DNA of 5,470 nt from Spartobacteria bacterium (GTDB lineage Bacteria; Verrucomicrobiota; Verrucomicrobiia; Chthoniobacterales; Chthoniobacteraceae), in NCBI GenBank assembly GCA_025355595.1, contig JANXZI010000745.1, positions 1 to 5,470 on the forward strand. Direction: 5' to 3'. Both the position numbers and the translations under genes were made by a program. Under the pieces are notes generated by a model. That model did not search any database and was not told the DNA's origin. It was given only the letters and a program-made list of their open reading frames with translations. The stretch's first letter is position 1; each line of letters starts with the position of its first letter. Shown piece after piece: positions 4,204 to 5,470 of this stretch.

Positions 4204-5470
4204 ATGAAAACTCGTTTCACCTTTTGCGGAATCCTGCTGGCAGCCGCCTTCCAATATCACGCCAGAGCCGGCACTTTGTTTTACGTCCCGATCCCCGCAA
4301 CTGGGAGCGATGCCAAGTCAGGGCTTGACCGGGGAAAAATCTACACGAGCGGAATCGCTGCCGGAAACACGAAGGAGGCCGGGCGCACGGTGAACGGTGT
4401 TCAGCTCGTGCCGCTGTCCGGTTCGGAAAATTCTGTCACGGCGAATGGCGTGACGGTGAGCGCGGCGACGGGCACGCTCGCTAATGGCGGCGGCAGGGCC
4501 GAGAGCATCAAGGCCGACGGAGCGATGGCCGATCTGCTCTCCGGGATGATTTTTAATGACGGTGCCGGTGACAATTCGGAGCAGTACGTGGTGCTCGATC
4601 CCGCGACGCTTGTCGCGGGCAAGGCCTACGATCTGCGCGTCTATTTCTGCAATGCGTCGGGCGAGAACCGGCAGGTGAATCTGGCCTTTGCGGGCGATGG
4701 CAAGGCGGCGGTGATCACCGATTTCTTCAATGAAGACGACGCCACGACCTCCGGGGGCGGATTCGCCGATCCGAACCAGGTCTATTACGTCAATTACCGC
4801 TTCACATGGGACGGCGTCAGCACGCCGGGCTTCACCGCTACGCAGCGATTCGGGAGCAAGCCGTTCTGCCTTTTTGCGCTGACGAATCAGGAAGTCGGCG
4901 ATGACGTGGACGCGCGGCCTGCGGGTGCCGTGGTGGTGCATCCCGCGCCCATCGCGGAGGCTCCCGTCCGCAAAGTCACGACACGGACGACCCGGGTGGA
5001 TTACGACGATGAGATCGGTGTTTCGAGCGAGGTCTTTTACAGCTCGGACGTCCTGCGGCGCCGTGGGCGCTGGGTGACAGTGGGCAAATATGGGCGCTGC
5101 TGGCACCCCGCGGATGTGGGCGATGACTGGCAGCCCTACACTCGCGGACGCTGGGTGCATTCCGTTGACGATGGATGGGTGTGGGATTCGGACGAGGATT
5201 TCGGCTGGGCCACCTATCACTATGGGCGCTGGTTCCGCGAGGAAGACTCGGGCTGGTATTGGGTGCCCGGCAGGACTTGGGCACCGGCGTGGGTTTCGTG
5301 GCGCCATGGGCATTCCTATGTCGGGTGGGCACCGCTGCCTCCGGTCGCACTCGCCATCGCCGGTGTGGGGATTGGGTCATGGGCGGACAGTCGCTGGGAC
5401 ATCGGGCCGCAGGCTTACAGTTTTGTAAATGCCCGTGATTTCGGCGCTCCCTCGCTCTCGAATGTGATCA
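4204..5470 (+). CDS. Secreted DUF6600-like Trp-rich protein, 3' end outside window
   Basis: The frame stays open to the window end, giving 422 codons. Residues 1-22 form a signal peptide (MKTRFTFCGILLAAAF core, cleavage after ARA at 20-22), so the product is exported. Residues about 23-235 are a Gly/Asn/Asp-rich, beta-type domain I cannot assign, including YVVLDPATLVAGKAYDLRVY (128-147). A linker at about 235-262 holds HPAPIAEAP. Residues about 275-380 are a DUF6600-like region: VFYSSD.L...GRWV..GKYGRCWHPA (277-302), WQPYTRGRWV (309-318), GWATYHYGRWF (334-344), GWYWVPG (350-356), and WVSWRHGHSYVGWAPLPP (363-380). Such Tyr/Trp-Gly-Trp repeats occur in secreted proteins of unknown role, and function is unknown here too. 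Start 4204 is fixed by the signal peptide. There is no Shine-Dalgarno, which is frequent in Verrucomicrobiota. The downstream domain end is not seen. Confidence 0.85.
   Translation, partial: MKTRFTFCGILLAAAFQYHARAGTLFYVPIPATGSDAKSGLDRGKIYTSGIAAGNTKEAGRTVNGVQLVPLSGSENSVTANGVTVSAATGTLANGGGRAESIKADGAMADLLSGMIFNDGAGDNSEQYVVLDPATLVAGKAYDLRVYFCNASGENRQVNLAFAGDGKAAVITDFFNEDDATTSGGGFADPNQVYYVNYRFTWDGVSTPGFTATQRFGSKPFCLFALTNQEVGDDVDARPAGAVVVHPAPIAEAPVRKVTTRTTRVDYDDEIGVSSEVFYSSDVLRRRGRWVTVGKYGRCWHPADVGDDWQPYTRGRWVHSVDDGWVWDSDEDFGWATYHYGRWFREEDSGWYWVPGRTWAPAWVSWRHGHSYVGWAPLPPVALAIAGVGIGSWADSRWDIGPQAYSFVNARDFGAPSLSNVI

Noticed and set aside
3897..4328. + strand open frame of 143 codons across the intergenic region
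   Set aside because: It overlaps the start of the secreted protein in another frame, has no motif, and includes the antisense of the transporter remnant.
4318..5313. - strand open frame of 331 codons opposite the secreted protein
   Set aside because: His/Pro/Arg-rich shadow of the + strand gene, whose signal peptide and Trp motifs make the + strand reading the real one.

Overview
This 5.47-kb window looks like a metagenomic contig from a Verrucomicrobiota-type bacterium. The grounds are a Trp/Tyr-rich DUF6600-type secreted protein, a large outer-membrane barrel protein, a Gfo/Idh/MocA oxidoreductase, weak or absent Shine-Dalgarno sites on two of its genes, and GC-rich intergenic hairpins of the kind scattered through these genomes. 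The lineage is inferred from gene style, not from a marker gene.

Positions 1-480 hold the 3' part of a dihydroorotase gene (pyrC, + strand). It is cut off in mid-protein at a conserved motif. Positions about 457-660 hold, on the - strand, a short internal piece of a TnsB/TniA-like DDE transposase. It runs straight into the C-terminal part of a Gfo/Idh/MocA oxidoreductase (- strand, start at 1709). Three unrelated gene pieces are therefore spliced together. At each of the two joins about 20 bases are compatible with both partners. That is the signature of a chimeric assembly or of microhomology-driven rearrangement, and gene order across 457-660 should not be trusted.

Positions 1801-3405 (- strand) encode a 534-residue outer-membrane beta-barrel protein with a long N-terminus, a Pro-rich linker and a C-terminal Phe. 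The oxidoreductase lies 91 bases downstream on the same strand, so the two may be co-transcribed. No functional link is evident.

Positions 3406-4203 are a divergent intergenic region of about 800 bases with no convincing intact gene, but it is rich in structure. It has a duplicated 10-mer next to an 11-bp inverted repeat (somewhat like an integron attC site), an 18-bp A/T-rich palindrome, and two adjacent hairpins that both have TCC loops. Further hairpins follow. There is also a decayed start of a TauE/SafE (TSUP) membrane transporter gene on the - strand, with its Shine-Dalgarno site still in place and a stop codon a few codons in.

From 4204 to the window end (+ strand) an open secreted protein carries a signal peptide, an unrecognised beta-rich N-terminal domain, and a DUF6600-like Trp-rich domain. 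Its 3' end lies outside the window. I found no CRISPR array, tRNA, rRNA or clear new defence or metabolic system. The most informative features are the mosaic junctions and the repeat-filled gene graveyard at 3517-3995.
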